Origin: Arabidopsis thaliana
Taxonomy: Eukaryota > Streptophyta > Magnoliopsida > Brassicales > Brassicaceae
Reading direction: 5' to 3'
Length of the DNA: 64,000 nt
Assembly: GCF_000001735.4 (NCBI RefSeq)
Contig: NC_003074.8
Location: forward strand, 12,152,101-12,216,100
Shown: positions 1-12,702 of the stretch, one piece after another
Layout: each line of letters begins with the position of its first letter
Numbering within the stretch: position 1 is the first letter of the stretch
Position numbers and translations under genes: made by a program
Notes under the pieces: model-generated
What the model was told of the DNA's origin: nothing
The model's input: the letters and a program-made list of their open reading frames with translations, nothing else
The model's database searches: none

Positions 1-2
1 TG

Positions 3-747
3 GGGTAGATTACTCTGGAAATGTCTTATCGGATATAACAAATATCTCTGGAGAATCCATCGTCTCTACCATTAGATTAATGTCCAATAATAAAGAAAAA
101 GTATCAAATGATCAAGGTTTGATTTATATTTGATAGTAGCTATATATGTTACATTTTAGTTTGTTTGTCTAATGTCCAATAGTCAAACAGAAATTATGTT
201 GTTTAATAATTTTTTTTGTTGATTGTTAGGAGTCCCCCATTCAACTAAATTACAATCAAAGGAGAATGCTACAAGTATTGTACGTGACAACACGCTCAAT
301 GACGAAGAAATTGATCATTCTGAAGCTATATATTCTGATAGTGGTATAATGTTAATCATAATTTTAGAATGACCACCTTTATAGATTATGTATGAAATTG
401 TTTTATTTGTGCTACTTTCATGTTTACTTCTGTCTACAGATAGGTCAGAGGAATTCGATGATCATATATTTGACTGTAGTAGTCAAGAAGAGTATGAGTC
501 AGACAAAGATTCACCGACCGATGAAGTTGTTGGACCAAATAATATGATTGACATGAATGATTTGTTAAGAAGGAATTTAAACAAGGAGTTTGCTGCAGCA
601 GCTTCGAACAAAGAACATGGCAGTTCAACAACTAGCAGTGATAATTTTAAAACATATATTATATATATTAGAAACAATGAAAAACAACATGTATTGATGT
701 TTGTTCGATTCAAGTTATCATGACGAAGGTGATGCGAATACACATGT
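3..747 (+). pseudogene. Helitron RepHel gene, 5' exons (acidic N-terminal region)
   Basis: Three short open segments precede the conserved Helitron domain: about 3-115, 230-345 (after a TTGTTAG acceptor) and 439-720 (after a TCTACAG acceptor). They encode Ser/Asp/Glu-rich sequence of the kind found upstream of the conserved N-terminal domain of plant RepHel proteins. Near 725-745 the reading frame that leads into the Cys-x-x-Cys segment is broken by a small indel: one frame reads up to an acidic DEGDAN-like stretch and another continues with CVHCGA. I infer the exon junctions from splice-like sequences and from continuity with the downstream protein; the N-terminus is poorly conserved and cannot be checked by motif. 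Confidence 0.55.
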
Positions 748-2886
748 GTGCATTGTGGTGCAATTTTCCGGTACGGTGAAAGACTAAATAGAAGAAGGAA
801 GAGTACTAATCCGGTTTATACAGGATGTTGTATGCAAGGTCAGATTGTTCTACCTATGCTAAAAGAATCACCTGAATATATGTGGTGGTTGTTTACAAGC
901 GACCATCCAGATGCTAAAAATTTTAGAGCAAATGTCAGACCATACAACATGTTGTTTTCATTCACATCTCTTGGTGGCAAGGTGGATCGATCAGTTAAAA
1001 AGGGACGTGGTCCATCTATGTTTGCTTTACAAGGAGAAAACTATCACTTGATAGACGCGTTGAAACCAAAACCTGGCGATTATGCAAAATTTCAACAGCT
1101 TTATGTCATGGACACTGATAATGAAGTTGACAATCGAATTGAAGTTATGAGGTAAGTGATAGTTTTATAAATGAACTTTATGAAAAAAAAATTATTTTAA
1201 AAGCAGCTAATACATTGTATTTATTAAATGTCTTTTGTAATTATACAAAATTGCAGCAAAGGTAATAATGGTAAGACGGAAGGTGTGAAACAAAAGTTTA
1301 AGAAAGAAACAGTTTCAGCTTTGCTAAAGATGTTGGACGAGATAAACCCTCATGTTGCAAATTTTAGGATTGCCCGTGATAGATTCAACATAGAGAAAGA
1401 AGATGCAAATTTTCATATGAGGATTATATCTAACCGCGACACAGATGGCAGAGTGTATAACCTTCCATCTGTAGGTGAAGTTGCATTGATACCTGGAGAT
1501 TTCGACGACAATCTAGATAAAAGAGATATAGTTCTACAGATTAAGTCTGAAAAGTTAAGAAGAATACATGAATGTCACGTTTCATATCTATCTCTTCAGT
1601 ATCCATTGTTATTTCCAAAAGGAGAGGATGGGTATAGGCTTGGAATAAAAAAAACTGAAACCAACACTTCAAAAAGAAAGAAGAAGCAAAAAGATGTTAG
1701 TATGAGGCAGTGGTTTGACTATCGTTTACAAGAGAGAAAAGATGAGAAGCACATCCTCCTTCGCTCAAAACGCTTACTTCAACAGTTCATAGTTGACGCT
1801 TTTACAATGATAGAGTCTAATCGGCTAAGATTTATCAAAAAAAATCAGACGAAGCTGCGCAGTACCAACAAGCAGGCAGTTCAAGATGCTTCTGATGCTG
1901 GAGATAATGATCTTTCTAATAAAGGAAAAAGTGTTATTATTCCTCCATCTTTCACCGGTGGTCCAGCTTATATGCAACAGAACTACTTAGATGCAATGGG
2001 TACCTGTAAACATTTCGGCTTTCCCGACCTTTTTATAACCTTCACATGTAATTCTAAGTGGCCAAAGATCACAAGATTTGTAAAAGAGCGGAAGTTGAAT
2101 GCAGAGGACAAGCCGGATATCATTTGCAGGATTTATAAAATGAAACTCGAGAATTTGATGGATGATCTAACAAAGAATCATATCTTTGGCAAAACCAAAT
2201 TAGGTACTACATTATTTCAAATTTAGTTACATATATTTCATGAATATTAACTTACAAGTGACATTAACTCATAATTATTATGTTGAAACAGCTACGTATA
2301 CAATAGAATTTCAAAAAAGAGGTCTTCCACATGCTCACATAATTGTTTGGATGGATCCTAGATACAAGTTTCCTATAGCTGATCACGTTGACAAGATTAT
2401 TTTTGCCGAAATTCCGGATAAAGAAAATGATCCAAAGCTATATCAAGCTGTCTCGGAATGTATGATTCATGGACCATGCAGATTGGTTAATCCTAATTCG
2501 CCATGCATGGAAAACGGTAAATGTTCCAAGTATTATCCAAAGAACCATGTGGAGAACACGTTTCTTGACAATGAAGGTTATCCAATATATAGGCGCAGAG
2601 ATACTGGTCGTTTCATCAAGAAGAATAAGTATCCTTGTGACAACCGGTATGTTGTTCCATATAACGATTTCCTATTACGGAAATACAGGGCTCACATCAA
2701 TGTAGAATGGTGTAACCAATCCGTCTCTGTTAAATACTTATTCAAGTATGTTAACAAGGGACCTGATCGTGTAACCGTCTCTCTAGAGCCTCATCGAAAA
2801 GAAGTTGTCTCCGAGGAAAACAATGTAGGAGAAACAAATAATGATCCACAAGAACAAAATCAAGTTGAGGATTATTTTGATTGTAG
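748..2886 (+). pseudogene. Helitron RepHel: N-terminal and HUH Rep domains
   Basis: Helitron replication initiator, which nicks and joins DNA at the element ends. Predicted exons are 748-1151, 1257-2203 and 2292-2886; each junction is GT..AG and keeps frame. The first exon holds the conserved CGAIFRYGERL and NRIEVM segments. The second holds the Helitron_like_N block (RDRFNIEKEDANFHMRII, SFTGGPAYMQQNY, PDLFITFTCNSKWP). The third holds the HUH motif LPHAHIIVW (about 2324-2350), a Cys-rich stretch and the two-Tyr segment KYLFKYVNKG (about 2730-2760), whose tyrosines form the 5' phosphotyrosine link in this family. These catalytic residues look intact, so the loss of function lies in the 5' exons and in the helicase part. 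Confidence 0.9.
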
Positions 2887-2985
2887 GTACTTTTCCTTAT
2901 TTTATTTCATTTTATTGTAAATATTCTTAATAGACTATTTTAAATATAAAAATTAATGGAAAATAACTCAAATATCGTTTTACAG

Positions 2986-5442
2986 ATACGTATCTGCATG
3001 TGAAGCGATGTGGAGGATTAAAGGGTATCCTATACATTATCGACAAACATTAGTAACTAAACTTACGTTCCATGAGAAAGGCAAGCAACCTATTTATGTC
3101 AAGGAAGGTGAGACTGCTGAATCTGTTTTGTATAGAGTGAACGATGATGAAACTCAGTTTACTGCATGGTTTGAGCTTAATAAGCGTGATCCGGAAGCAG
3201 CAAAACTTTTATATGAACAAATACCTAATTTCTATACGTGGAATGGTAAAGATAAGAATTTTCGCAGAAGAAAAATGCCAGGTTTTGTTGTTGGTAGAAT
3301 AAATCATGTACCTCCAAAGATAGATGATGCATATCACCTTCGCATCCTTATTAACAACATAAGAGGTCCAAAAGGTTTTGATGACATCAAAACCATCGAG
3401 GGTGTTGTTCATAAAACATACAGAGATGCATGCTATGCTCTAGGTTTGCTTGATGATGATAAGGACTATATCAACGGTATTGAGGAGGCTAATTTTTGGT
3501 GTTTTCATAAGTATGTTCGGAAGTTGTTTGTTATTATGCTTATTTTCGAAAGCTTGAGTTCACCAGCTGTTGTATGGGAACACACATGGAAGATACTGTC
3601 TGAAGATTTTCAGAGGAAAGTAAGAGACAAGTTAAAATGTCCAGGTTAGTTAAATTATTTTTAAAAATGTTATATACGTTTTTTAAAATGTTATTTTACA
3701 TATTTTATTACATTCATCCTAATATTATAATGTATATGCAGAATACATATTGCCTGACGAAGACAGGATTCAGTTATGTTTACAAGAGCTGCAAAAAATA
3801 TTGAAACGACATGGAACAGATCTTTGGAGGAAAAGATGTTGCCGCAGCTTAAACCTGGCGATGAACCTGCCTTTAATCAGTTGATACTCGATGAGCGCAA
3901 CTACAATCGTGAAACATTGAAAACAATTCATGATGATTGGTTAAAGATGCTAACTACGGAACAAAAGAAGGTATATGATAAAATTATGGATGCTGTCCTT
4001 AATAACAAAGGAGGTGTTTTTTTCTAATATGGTTTTGGAGGAACATGGAAAACCTTTTTGTGGAAAGTTCTATCCGCAGCGATAAGATGTAAAGGAGATA
4101 TTTGTTTAAATGTTGCGTCAAGCGGCATTGCATCTCTGTTATTAGAAGGTGGCCGAACTGCACATTCTAGGTTTGGTATTCCTCTAACTCCTCATGAGAC
4201 CTCAACATGCAACATGGAGCGTGGTAGTGATCTTGCTGAATTAGTAACAGCAGCTAAGTTGATTATTTGGGATGAAGCTCCTATGATGAGTAAGTACTGT
4301 TTCGAGTCATTAGATAAAAGTTTAAAAGATATTCTATCGACTCCAGAAGACATGCCGTTTGGTGGAAAATTAATTATTTTCGGAGGTGATTTTAGGCAAA
4401 TTCTTCCTGTCATTCTTGCAGCCGGTAGGGAACTGATCGTCAAATCGTCACTCAATTCGTCTCATCTTTGGCAGTATTGCAAAGTTTTTAAGTTGACCAA
4501 GAACATGAGGCTTCTCCAAGATATAGACATAAATGAGGCACGTGAGATTGAGGATTTTTCGAAATGGATCCTTGCAGTCGGCGAGGGGAAACTAAATCAG
4601 CCTAACGACGGAGTAACTCAGATACAAATTCGAGATGATATTCTTATACCTGAAGGAGACAACCCTATAGAATCGATCATTAAAGCAGTCTATGGTACAT
4701 CCTTTGATGAAGAGAGAGATCCAAAGTTTTTCCAAGACAGAGCTATTTTGTGTCCAACCAATGACGATGTTAACTCAATTAACGATCATATGCTTTCCAA
4801 GCTAACAGGTTAGTGAATTAACTTTGAACTACTAGAGTAGATGACAATGAACTACTACACTTTGCAGGTGAAGAAAAGATTTATCGAAGTTCTGATTCTA
4901 TTGATCCTTCTGACACACGTGCTGATAAAAACCCCGTATATACGCCTGATTTTCTCAATAAAATCAAGATTTCTGGATTACCTAACCATTTACTTTGGTT
5001 AAAAGTTGGTTGCCCAGTTATGTTGTTGCGTAATCTTGATTCGCATGGAGGTTTGATGAATGGTACAAGACTTCAGATTGTAAGACTTGGAGATAAACTG
5101 GTGCAAGGACGTATATTAACAGGTACTAGAGTTGGTAAACTGGTCATTATTCCCCGGATGCCCCTAACTCCGTCTGATCGTAGATTGCCATTTAAAATGA
5201 AAAGGAGACAGTTTCCTTTATCTGTTGCATTTGCGATGACGATCAATAAGAGCCAAGGCCAGTCATTAGGCAATGTTGGTATATATTTACCGAAACCTGT
5301 TTTCTCACATGGACAGTTGTATGTCGCTATGTCTAGAGTGAAATCAAAGGGAGGGCTTAAGGTTCTTATTACAGACAGTAAAGGAAAACAGAAGAATGAA
5401 ACAACAAATGTTGTTTTCAAAGAAATATTCCGAAACCTTTAA
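2986..5442 (+). pseudogene. Helitron RepHel: Pif1-like helicase domain, broken
   Basis: 5'-3' DNA helicase half of RepHel, which unwinds the element during rolling-circle transposition. Exons 2986-3644, 3742-4808 and 4868-5442 join through GT..AG introns in frame. There is a frameshift near 3825-3835, between an ILPDEDRIQ block and the LDERNYNRETL block. A TAA stop at 4025-4027 lies directly before the Walker A motif, which itself reads GGTWKT instead of GGTGKT. Walker B is present (LIIWDEAPMM, 4258-4287), followed by GGDFRQILPV and the late motif GQLYVAMSRVKS. The normal family C-terminus is reached, so length is near complete. The Walker A change alone should stop ATP hydrolysis. Confidence 0.92.
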
Positions 5443-5985
5443 TAGATTATTTTTTCAGGTATGATTTATTTATTTTGATTATTATAAAATAAATATCATT
5501 GTAAAAAATTATATAACATACTAACTTAGTCGTTTTTATATTTGCAGGTTGGAATAATTAATAAAAGCATTTCTTTGGTTAATTTTCTTAATGCAAGCTT
5601 TTTAATACCAGTGGAGAATTATGTAATCTATTCTTTTTTTATTTTAATTTTTTTATTATGAGTTTTAAATATAAATAAAGACATTTTCTAATTATTTTTT
5701 GTCAAAATTTATAAAATAGAGTTTTTGTGGAACCGAGGAACTACATATACAAAATATACAATTACGTACCCAAACATACATACCAACTATAGACATATAT
5801 TTTCCATGCTACAAACCGAGGAAACTATATATACTAAACAAAATATAGTTTGACCAGACTAAATATATTGTTCATGTACCAATAATACATGATAAACAAA
5901 TACATGTTTAAAGATAATGAAAATAAAATAGAGTTTTTGTGGAATACACAGAACTGAGATTTGATTATTGAATAAATCAAAGATA

Positions 5986-6012
5986 CCGTGCGTAGCACGG
6001 GTACTGGCCTAA
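5986..6012 (+). repeat. Helitron 3' hairpin and CTAA terminus
   Basis: Perfect 6-bp stem CCGTGC / GCACGG with a GTA loop at 5986-6000, then GTACTGGC and the terminal CTAA (6009-6012), followed by T. This is the transposition-stop signal of plant Helitrons and fixes the right boundary of the element. Confidence 0.88.
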
Positions 6013-8235
6013 TGTATAAGTTATTTTGTAATCTTTAACTAGAAGTTGTTAATTATCTTCCTAATCAATGTGGGCTTAATAATTGGGCCTATATTTTTAT
6101 TCTTGTAATCACTATCATTGTTCTTTTCCCATTGATCTCAGTCAGCAAAGTAGATAAAAATAATGTTATTTTCATTTATTATATCAGTTAGATTTATATA
6201 AATTTCAATTTCCAGTAGTAGTTAATTCTAGTTATGCTCATTTAAATGTAAATTTAGAAAATAATAGTAATTTTAACTAAAATAGGATTTTTCCTACCAT
6301 TTTTAACCATCCATTTCTTATCATACACTAAATAAAAAATTATTAGGGGGCGTCAAAATATGACCCATGTTTGGTAGCATTCCAAAATTTACATGAAGTT
6401 CTGAAACTTTAATCCTTTAATCTTTTGTAAAGAAAACATAGTGTCAAAATCTACTATTCATAAAATTTTAAATTTATTCTAAATCAAACCTAAAATAAGA
6501 AAATATTTTCTAAAATGAAAATTGGGCAATATCATTGAAGACATTTTCTTAAAAAAAGAGGTCAATATAAATGTGATTGTTCATACTTACTCATAGGGAG
6601 AAGCCCCATACAATGGCACTGCCAAGTAGAGAATATGAAGCAGTAGATGATGGGAGTTGTTGTGGAAGTTGCCACTGAATGCAAACACGAGAAGGGCCGT
6701 TGAATAAATCATTCCCATCATATTTTCAAATATTGTTTTTAGTCTCTACTCTTACCAAAAAAAATAAGGGTTAAAAGATTTTCTTAAAAACAAGAAAACA
6801 AATTCCGATCATCCATTCTTAATGAATTACTCGCTCTTATCTTATTTTTTTAAGAATACTTGGATCGTAATTGTAGCATATTGAGTTTGAATTTCTTCCA
6901 TTTTGTAAGTATTTTTTTTGTTGGGCTTCTGTTTTAAAACTATCTACAAATATAATGATGATATATTTTTAACAAAAATCTTTTGGATCTACATAATGCA
7001 AAAGAGCTTTTGGTTATTTTCTTTAGTTTTTCATACTTCAATGGTAGGCTATCTCTAATGGGATTCTCTGAAAAAATTAATATATTAAAATTATTTAATT
7101 TTATAGAATTTAATAAATATTGCAAATCATAAAATATTAAATATATATAATTTTTATTTTTCAAACATTTTAAAATAGATGTAAAAAAAAGAACCGGAAT
7201 TTAAGTGTTTTGGTTCTGTAAACTTGTGGTTATGTTATTTGGTTCTTAAACTTGTTTTTTTTTTTCCTAAACTTGTGGTTAAGTGTTTTGCTTCTTAAAT
7301 TTGTAGAAGCAAATTTCTGGAATAAAATTTGTGGTTATGTGTTTTAAGTGTTATGGTTAAAATTTGGTTCCCATAAGTAATCAAAGCTTTCTTGATTTGT
7401 TGAACCATGTGAGCTTTGACAACTGCAATGTTATCTTTAATAAAGAATGATAAAGTCATGAAGATATGGAATAATAATAACCAAAAAGCCGAAGATAAAT
7501 TGGAAAGGGCTTAGTTTGAACCAAGTTTTAGGAATTACAAATCACATTTTGAACAGAGAGTATTATAGAACAAGAAGGAAATCATGAAGATAATTACTTG
7601 GAAACTTTATTCTTCCCTGCAATGGCAAAAATTGTGGGATCTGTGAACAATGCACACATTCTTCATCACATAAATAACTCGAATAGGCTTAAGAGTCTGG
7701 ACTTAGAGGATATTACTCTTCCGTGTTCAATTTATAAGGCTGCAGAATAAAACAGTGAAAGAAGTAGATGAGATTCATAAACCAAATATCAGGAAATCAA
7801 ATTCTTATGATCAAATAGAAAATCTAGTTGTCTGCACTCACCAAAAGCATAGAGTGAAAAAAAAAAACAATTAGCATTTACCTTAAAATTTCCAAATTGT
7901 TTCAATCACATATTCAATAACATATGCAAACTAATCACGACTCGTTTTTATGATTGAAAACAGATACAACAACAGATTAAATTCAAGTTTGAGAAAGCCA
8001 AACGATTTAGATTGATCTATCTATCAATATTGCCAAAACGTAATCATACATACCTATAAACCTTAAATGTAATCATACAAAGTAAACCATAGCCTCCTAA
8101 ATGATTCAGATTTGCAACAAACGAAGAACCCTAATTTACAAAACGTAATCCTAAAATTTGTTCAATCCAAAAACTCTAATTTTGGAGATTTAACCACAAA
8201 ATACTTTATCTCGACCAACCAAGCCTAAAATAACC
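6013..8235. other. AT-rich spacer, no supported gene
   Basis: No convincing gene. Two things are visible. At about 6595-6720 there is a less AT-rich island; its minus strand gives a short open stretch ending at a splice-donor-like GAGTAAGTATG, possibly a scrap of a host exon, but I cannot identify it. At 7195-7340 a phrase like AACTTGTGGTTATGTGTTTTGGTTCTT is repeated imperfectly about three times around a T-run. The rest looks like decayed non-coding DNA. Confidence 0.5.
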
Positions 8236-8505
8236 ATGCCTGTTTGCGGTTTGGTTTTTGGTCAGTCGAAGGATGAGATAGAACTAGTGAAGAATGGAAA
8301 GAGGTTTCGAGTGGGGAAAGAGAATGTCAGCAAATCATGGGGTATTGTCAGGATAAATAAGGATGGTGGATCGGAGGGATCAGGTTTTGCTAAGGATCAG
8401 TTGGCGATCGAAGTTTTTTCAGATGGTAAAGCTAACCATTCGGCTTCAGAAGCGTTTATCCAAGAGAATCCGTCGGCGAGTGGGACGGGAAATCGGACTA
8501 CATAA
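8236..8505 (+). pseudogene. LINE ORF1 C-terminal remnant (putative)
   Basis: An 89-codon open stretch ending 44 bp before the start of ORF2. It is basic and Gly/Ser-rich, with no zinc knuckle left. I assign it to ORF1 only by position; the RNA-binding N-terminal part expected of plant L1 ORF1 is missing, which suggests a 5'-truncated copy. It could also be unrelated open sequence. Confidence 0.45.
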
Positions 8506-8548
8506 CGGTTTTCCCCAGTTTTTCTAATTCGAATTTGTAATCAAATGA

Positions 8549-9906
8549 TGAATTACTTAATGTGGAATTGTCGGGGGCAAATAAACCTAATTTCCGAAGG
8601 TCTAACCGATACATATTGAAGAAATTCAATACGGAGATCTTAGCTGTTTTTGAGACACATGCGGGAGGAGATAAAGCAGGACGCATATGCCAGGGGTTGG
8701 ATTTTGAGAACTCATTCTGGGTTGATGCTGAAGGGCAGAGTGGGGGACTGTGGGTGTTATGGCGTACATGTATAGGCGATGTGGTGATTGTTGAGTTCGC
8801 TTATCAGTTTATTCACGCAAGAGTTGTAAACGGAGATGCAGCTGTGGACCTAATCGTTGTTTATGCTCCTCCAACGCCGAGTCGGAGGAGTAAGCTTTGG
8901 GACACGCTAAGTGCCGTGATTCGGGGAGTAAAGGGACCAGTTATTATAGGAGAGGATTTTAATATGATTGTCAGAGTTGATGAGAGATCAGGAGGAAGTG
9001 GGCCACTATCTCCTGATTCTATTGCCTTTGGAGAATGGATAAATGATTCCTCACTGTTGACATGGGTTTCAAGGGTAACCAATTCAGTTGGAAGCGGGAG
9101 CGTGAGGAGAGATTTTTTTGTGGCTAAGAGACTTGATAGGGTATTGTGTTGTTCGCATGCTCGATTAAAATGGCAGGAGGCAACGTTAACACATTTGCCC
9201 TTTCTAGCGTCAGATCATGCACCCCTGTACTTGCAATTGGCGCTGGGAGTTGGCAAGAATAGGTTTCGAAGACCCTTTAGGTTTGAGGCTGCTTGGTTGT
9301 CGCATCCAGGGTTTAAGGAACTGCTTTTAGCATCCTGGAAGGGTAATATCCCAACACCAGAAGCTTTAAAAGGAATACAAACAACCTTGAGGAAATGGAA
9401 CAAGGAGGTGTTTGGTGATATTCAGGAAAAGAAAGAGAAGTTGATGGTTGAAATTAAGACAGTCCAAGATTCACTTTATAGTAACCAAACAGATGATCTG
9501 CTACGGCGTGAAAGTGAGCTAATTATAGAATTTGATGTGGTACTTGAGCAAGAAGAAACGTTGTGGCTGCATAAATCGAGGGAGAAGTGGTTTGTGCAAG
9601 GAGATAGAAATACGAGTTTCTTTCATACTTCCACCATTATCAGAAGAAGACACAATAGAATTGAGATGCTAAAGAACGAGAAAGGTGGTTGGATCTCTAA
9701 TACAAACGAGCTAGAAAAGCTAGCTATTGATTACTACAAGAGGCTCTATTCTCTTGATGATGTGGATGAAGTTGTGGAGAGGCTGCCAGCAGGCAGGTTC
9801 CTGGGACTTAATCAGGAGGAGCAAATTAGGCTGAATAAGCCATTCTCGGCTATGGAAGTGGAGAGTGCGCTTAAGAGTATGAGTCGTTTCAAAGCACCGG
9901 GCCAGA
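8549..9906 (+). pseudogene. LINE ORF2: endonuclease (EEP) domain
   Basis: Target-nicking endonuclease of a plant L1 LINE. It starts with MWNCRG at about 8564-8581 in one frame and continues in another, so there is a frameshift near 8575-8580. Recognisable blocks are LAVFETHAGG, a GGLWVLW block, VVYAPPTPSRR, the catalytic-Asp region (normally GDFN, here GEDFN with an inserted residue), AKRLDRVL and the C-terminal catalytic SDH motif in FLASDHAPL (about 9205-9230). After it come the usual linker (KWNKEVFGDIQEKKEKL, WFVQGDRNTSFFH) and the start of the RT domain, lost by frameshift just after FKAPG near 9900. Confidence 0.9.
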
Positions 9907-11584
9907 TGGATTTCAGCCTGTGTTTTACCAACAAGGATGGGAGGTTGTTGGTGACTCAGTCACTCGTTTTGTGTTGGACTTTTTTCTGTCAGGAAATCTT
10001 CCTCAGGAGACAAATGATGCGATGGTGGTACTCATAGCTAAAGTAGGCAAACCGGAGAAAATAACTCAGTTTAGACCCATCAGTTTATGTAATGTGTTAT
10101 TGGAAATCATTACTAACACAATGGTGGAGAGATTGAAGAGTGTAATAACTAAGCTGATAGGCCCTTCTCAAACTAGTTTCATTCCGGGGAGGCTTAGCAC
10201 GGACAATATTGAAATTGTGGAAGAGGATGTACACTCCATGCGATGTAAGAAGGGACACAAAGGATGCATGTTGTTGAAGTTTGATCTGGAGAAAGCATAT
10301 GATCGAGTTAGGTGGGACTTCTTGGAAGACACCTTGGAGATTGCAGGTCTTTCTAATACATGGGTCTGATGGATTATGCAATGTGTAGAGGGACCATCCA
10401 TGAGCTTGCTTTGGAATGGGGAACAGAAAGAGCTGTTTAAAGCAAGGCAAGGGTTGCGGCAAGGAGACTTGTTGTCCTTGTATCTGTTTGTTTTATGTAT
10501 GGAGCGCCTGTGCCACTTGATTGATGGAGCAATAGCAGGAAAAAGGTGGAAGCCTATATGTTTATCACAGTCGGGGCCAAAACTGTCACATATATGCTTC
10601 GCATATGATTTGATTCTCTTCGCTGAAGCTTCAGTAGCTCAAGTCCGAGTGATTCAGAGTGTTTTGGAAAAGTGTTGTATTGCGTCGGGACAGAAAGTGA
10701 GTCTTGAGAAATCTAAAATCTACTTCTCGGATAATGTTTCGCGAGAGCTTGGGCAACAAATCAGTAATGAGAGCGGTATAAAGTCAACCAAAGAATTGGG
10801 AAAATATATGGGTATGCCCATTTTGCAAAAGAGGATTAATAAGGCAACCTTTGGTGACATCCTTGAGAGAGTTTCAACTCGGTTGGCAGGGTGGAGAGGC
10901 AGAACTTTGAGCCTGGCGGGAAGAGTGACGCTCATAAAATCAGTGATATCATCTATTCTGGTGCACACTATATAAGTGATTAAGCGGCCACAATCGACTT
11001 TGGAGAGTTTGGACAGATTAGCCAGGAATTTCCTTTGGCAAAGTATAGCGGACAAAAAGAAGCAACATTTGGTGGCCTAGAAAAGAGTTTGTTTACCGAA
11101 ATGGGATGGTGATTTAGGCATTCAGTTTGCGAAAGAAATGAATATAGCGCTTATTGCTAAGATAGGGTGGCGAGTGCTTCATGATATCTCAAGTCTCTTG
11201 GTGCAAGTTGTGAGAAAGAAGTATAAGGTGGGATTAATTCAGGATCAGTCTTGGATGGTGGCAAAGAGTAATTGGTCCTCAACATGGCGGAGTGTGGGAA
11301 TTGGGATCCGGGAAGTAGTGTATCCGGGCTATAGCTGGGTCATTGGTGACGGGCGACAAATCAGATTTTGGAGGGATAAGTGGTTGTCATCAACACCGTT
11401 ACTGGATGAAGTGATAGGGGATCTACAAGAGGGATATGAATCACAGATGGCTCATGATCTGTGGAATGATGGTGCTGGGTGGGATCTTCAGCGCATCTCT
11501 CCGTATGTTACAAAAGTGAAGCGGCTGGAGTTAGCGTCCATAGTGCTGGATAGGGTCACTGGGGCAAAGGATAGAGTTTCTTGA
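9907..11584 (+). pseudogene. LINE ORF2: reverse transcriptase domain, catalytically dead
   Basis: Reverse transcriptase that copies LINE RNA at the nick. Blocks in order: ITQFRPISLCNV, the first catalytic-Asp motif in LKFDLEKAYDRV (10,279-10,314), a stop TGA at 10,367-10,369 in a Trp position, the QGLRQGD block, the core motif FAYD (10,598-10,609) where the family has FADD, and the thumb region (GMPILQKRIN, GRTLSLAGRVTLIKSV). A TAA at 10,973-10,975 and later stops follow. The next open segment, 11,138-11,584, is the post-RT region with SWVIGDGRQIRFWRDKW. Loss of the first Asp of the -DD- pair removes a metal ligand, so this copy could not polymerise even without its stops. Confidence 0.9.
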
Positions 11585-12033
11585 AGCGGTAATGCTGATG
11601 GGCGGTTTTCAGTTAAGTCAGCCTATGCTTTACTAACACAAGATGACTCGCCAAGACAGGATATACGAACTTTCTTCATGAGAGTGTGGAGAGTGGTTGT
11701 GCCTGAAAGAGTAAGGGTATTTCTCTGGTTGGATGCAAATCAGGTGATCATGACCAATGAGGAGAGGAGGAGAAGACACCTTTGTGACTTGGATATTTGT
11801 TAGGTTTGTAAGGGAGGTACATAATCTGTTCTACATGTGCTTCGTGACTGCCCAGCAATGGCAAGAATTTGGGCTCGCATTATGCCAATAAGGTGAAGAC
11901 ATGCTTTTTCACGTAGTCCTTGTATGAATGGCTCTATGAGAATTTATGTGAAGGAGTCAGAACTAAGGATGCAGTCTGGGCAACGGTTTTTGCAGTGGCT
12001 GTTTGGTGGGGATGGAAATAGCGCTGCGGGAAT

Positions 12034-12675
12034 GTGTTTGGTGAGCAACATAAATGTCGAGATAGGGTCCGTTTTTTAAAGGAGCTGGCTGTGGAGGTTA
12101 GTGTGGCGAATGAGACGAAATCAGATGGAGGTATCAGGGAGAATCGAGTCGACCAGCAGATCGGGTGGCGGGTACCTAGTGCTGGTTGGTATAAGCTCAA
12201 TATGGATGGTGCCTCTAGAGGGAATCCGGGTTTAGCTGCTGCCGGTGGCGCGTTGCGGGATAGTAATGGGGAGTGATGTGGCGGGTTTGGGGTTAATATT
12301 GGGCGATATTCTTTACCGTTGGCTGAGTTGTGGGGTGTCTACTATGGGATGTACACAGAATTGGAGAAACGGGTCACACGACTAAAGTTGGAAGTAGATT
12401 CAGAGATGGTGGTAGGGTTTATAAGGACGGGGATAGGAGAGGCTCATCCGTTGTCATTCCTGGTGCGGTTGTGCTATGGCTTTTTGGTTAAGGACTGGAC
12501 AGTCCGAATTTGTCATGTGTATAGGGAAGCTAACTCTCTTGCCGATGTGTTAGCTAACTATGTGTTTTCACTTCTGTTAGGAGTTCATATTTTTTTTTCT
12601 GTTCTGCTTTGTGTTAAGACGATTATGAGGGATGATGTCGACGGAACTACGTTTCCACGACAAGTCCGTGTTTGA
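12034..12675 (+). pseudogene. LINE ORF2: C-terminal RNase H domain
   Basis: Plant L1-type RNase H, which removes template RNA. The order is YKLNMDGASRGNPG (first catalytic Asp), LAELWGVYYG (catalytic Glu), LEVDSEMVV (Asp) and HVYREANSLADVLAN (last Asp). All four acidic positions are kept. One TGA at 12,274-12,276 sits where the family has Trp. Residues after LAN diverge into hydrophobic read-through sequence and are probably non-functional tail. Confidence 0.88.
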
Positions 12676-12702
12676 GCTGTTTTAGTTTAATATTAATAAA
12701 AT

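Larger units (their letters stand above)
1..6012 (+). mobile_element. Helitron, right part including 3' terminus
   Basis: Rolling-circle DNA transposon. The plus strand carries a RepHel-type gene with the HUH replication initiator followed by a Pif1-like helicase. About 550 bp after the helicase stop lies a hairpin (CCGTGC, loop GTA, GCACGG at 5986-6000). It is followed 8 bases later by CTAA at 6009-6012 and then a T, matching the Helitron 3' end rule (hairpin, CTRR, insertion between A and T). The 5' TC end is not in the window, since coding exons already run at base 1. The copy cannot be active: it has a stop, frameshifts and a mutated Walker A motif. Identity is sure; the left boundary is unknown. 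Confidence 0.95.
8236..12702 (+). mobile_element. L1-type LINE with RNase H, decayed
   Basis: Non-LTR retrotransposon on the plus strand: a short ORF1 remnant, then ORF2 with endonuclease, reverse transcriptase, a Cys/His-poor remnant of the connection region and a C-terminal RNase H. Plant L1 elements of this type end with ...TAATAAAATCC..., which is seen at about 12,690-12,705. There is no clear poly(A) tail or target-site duplication, so the exact ends are uncertain and the 5' end looks truncated. ORF2 is broken by at least two frameshifts and many stops, several in codons where the family has Trp or Gln. Confidence 0.9.

Noticed and set aside
6940-7164. 74-codon minus-strand frame
   Set aside because: Asn/Ile/Tyr/Lys composition typical of AT-rich non-coding DNA; no motif.
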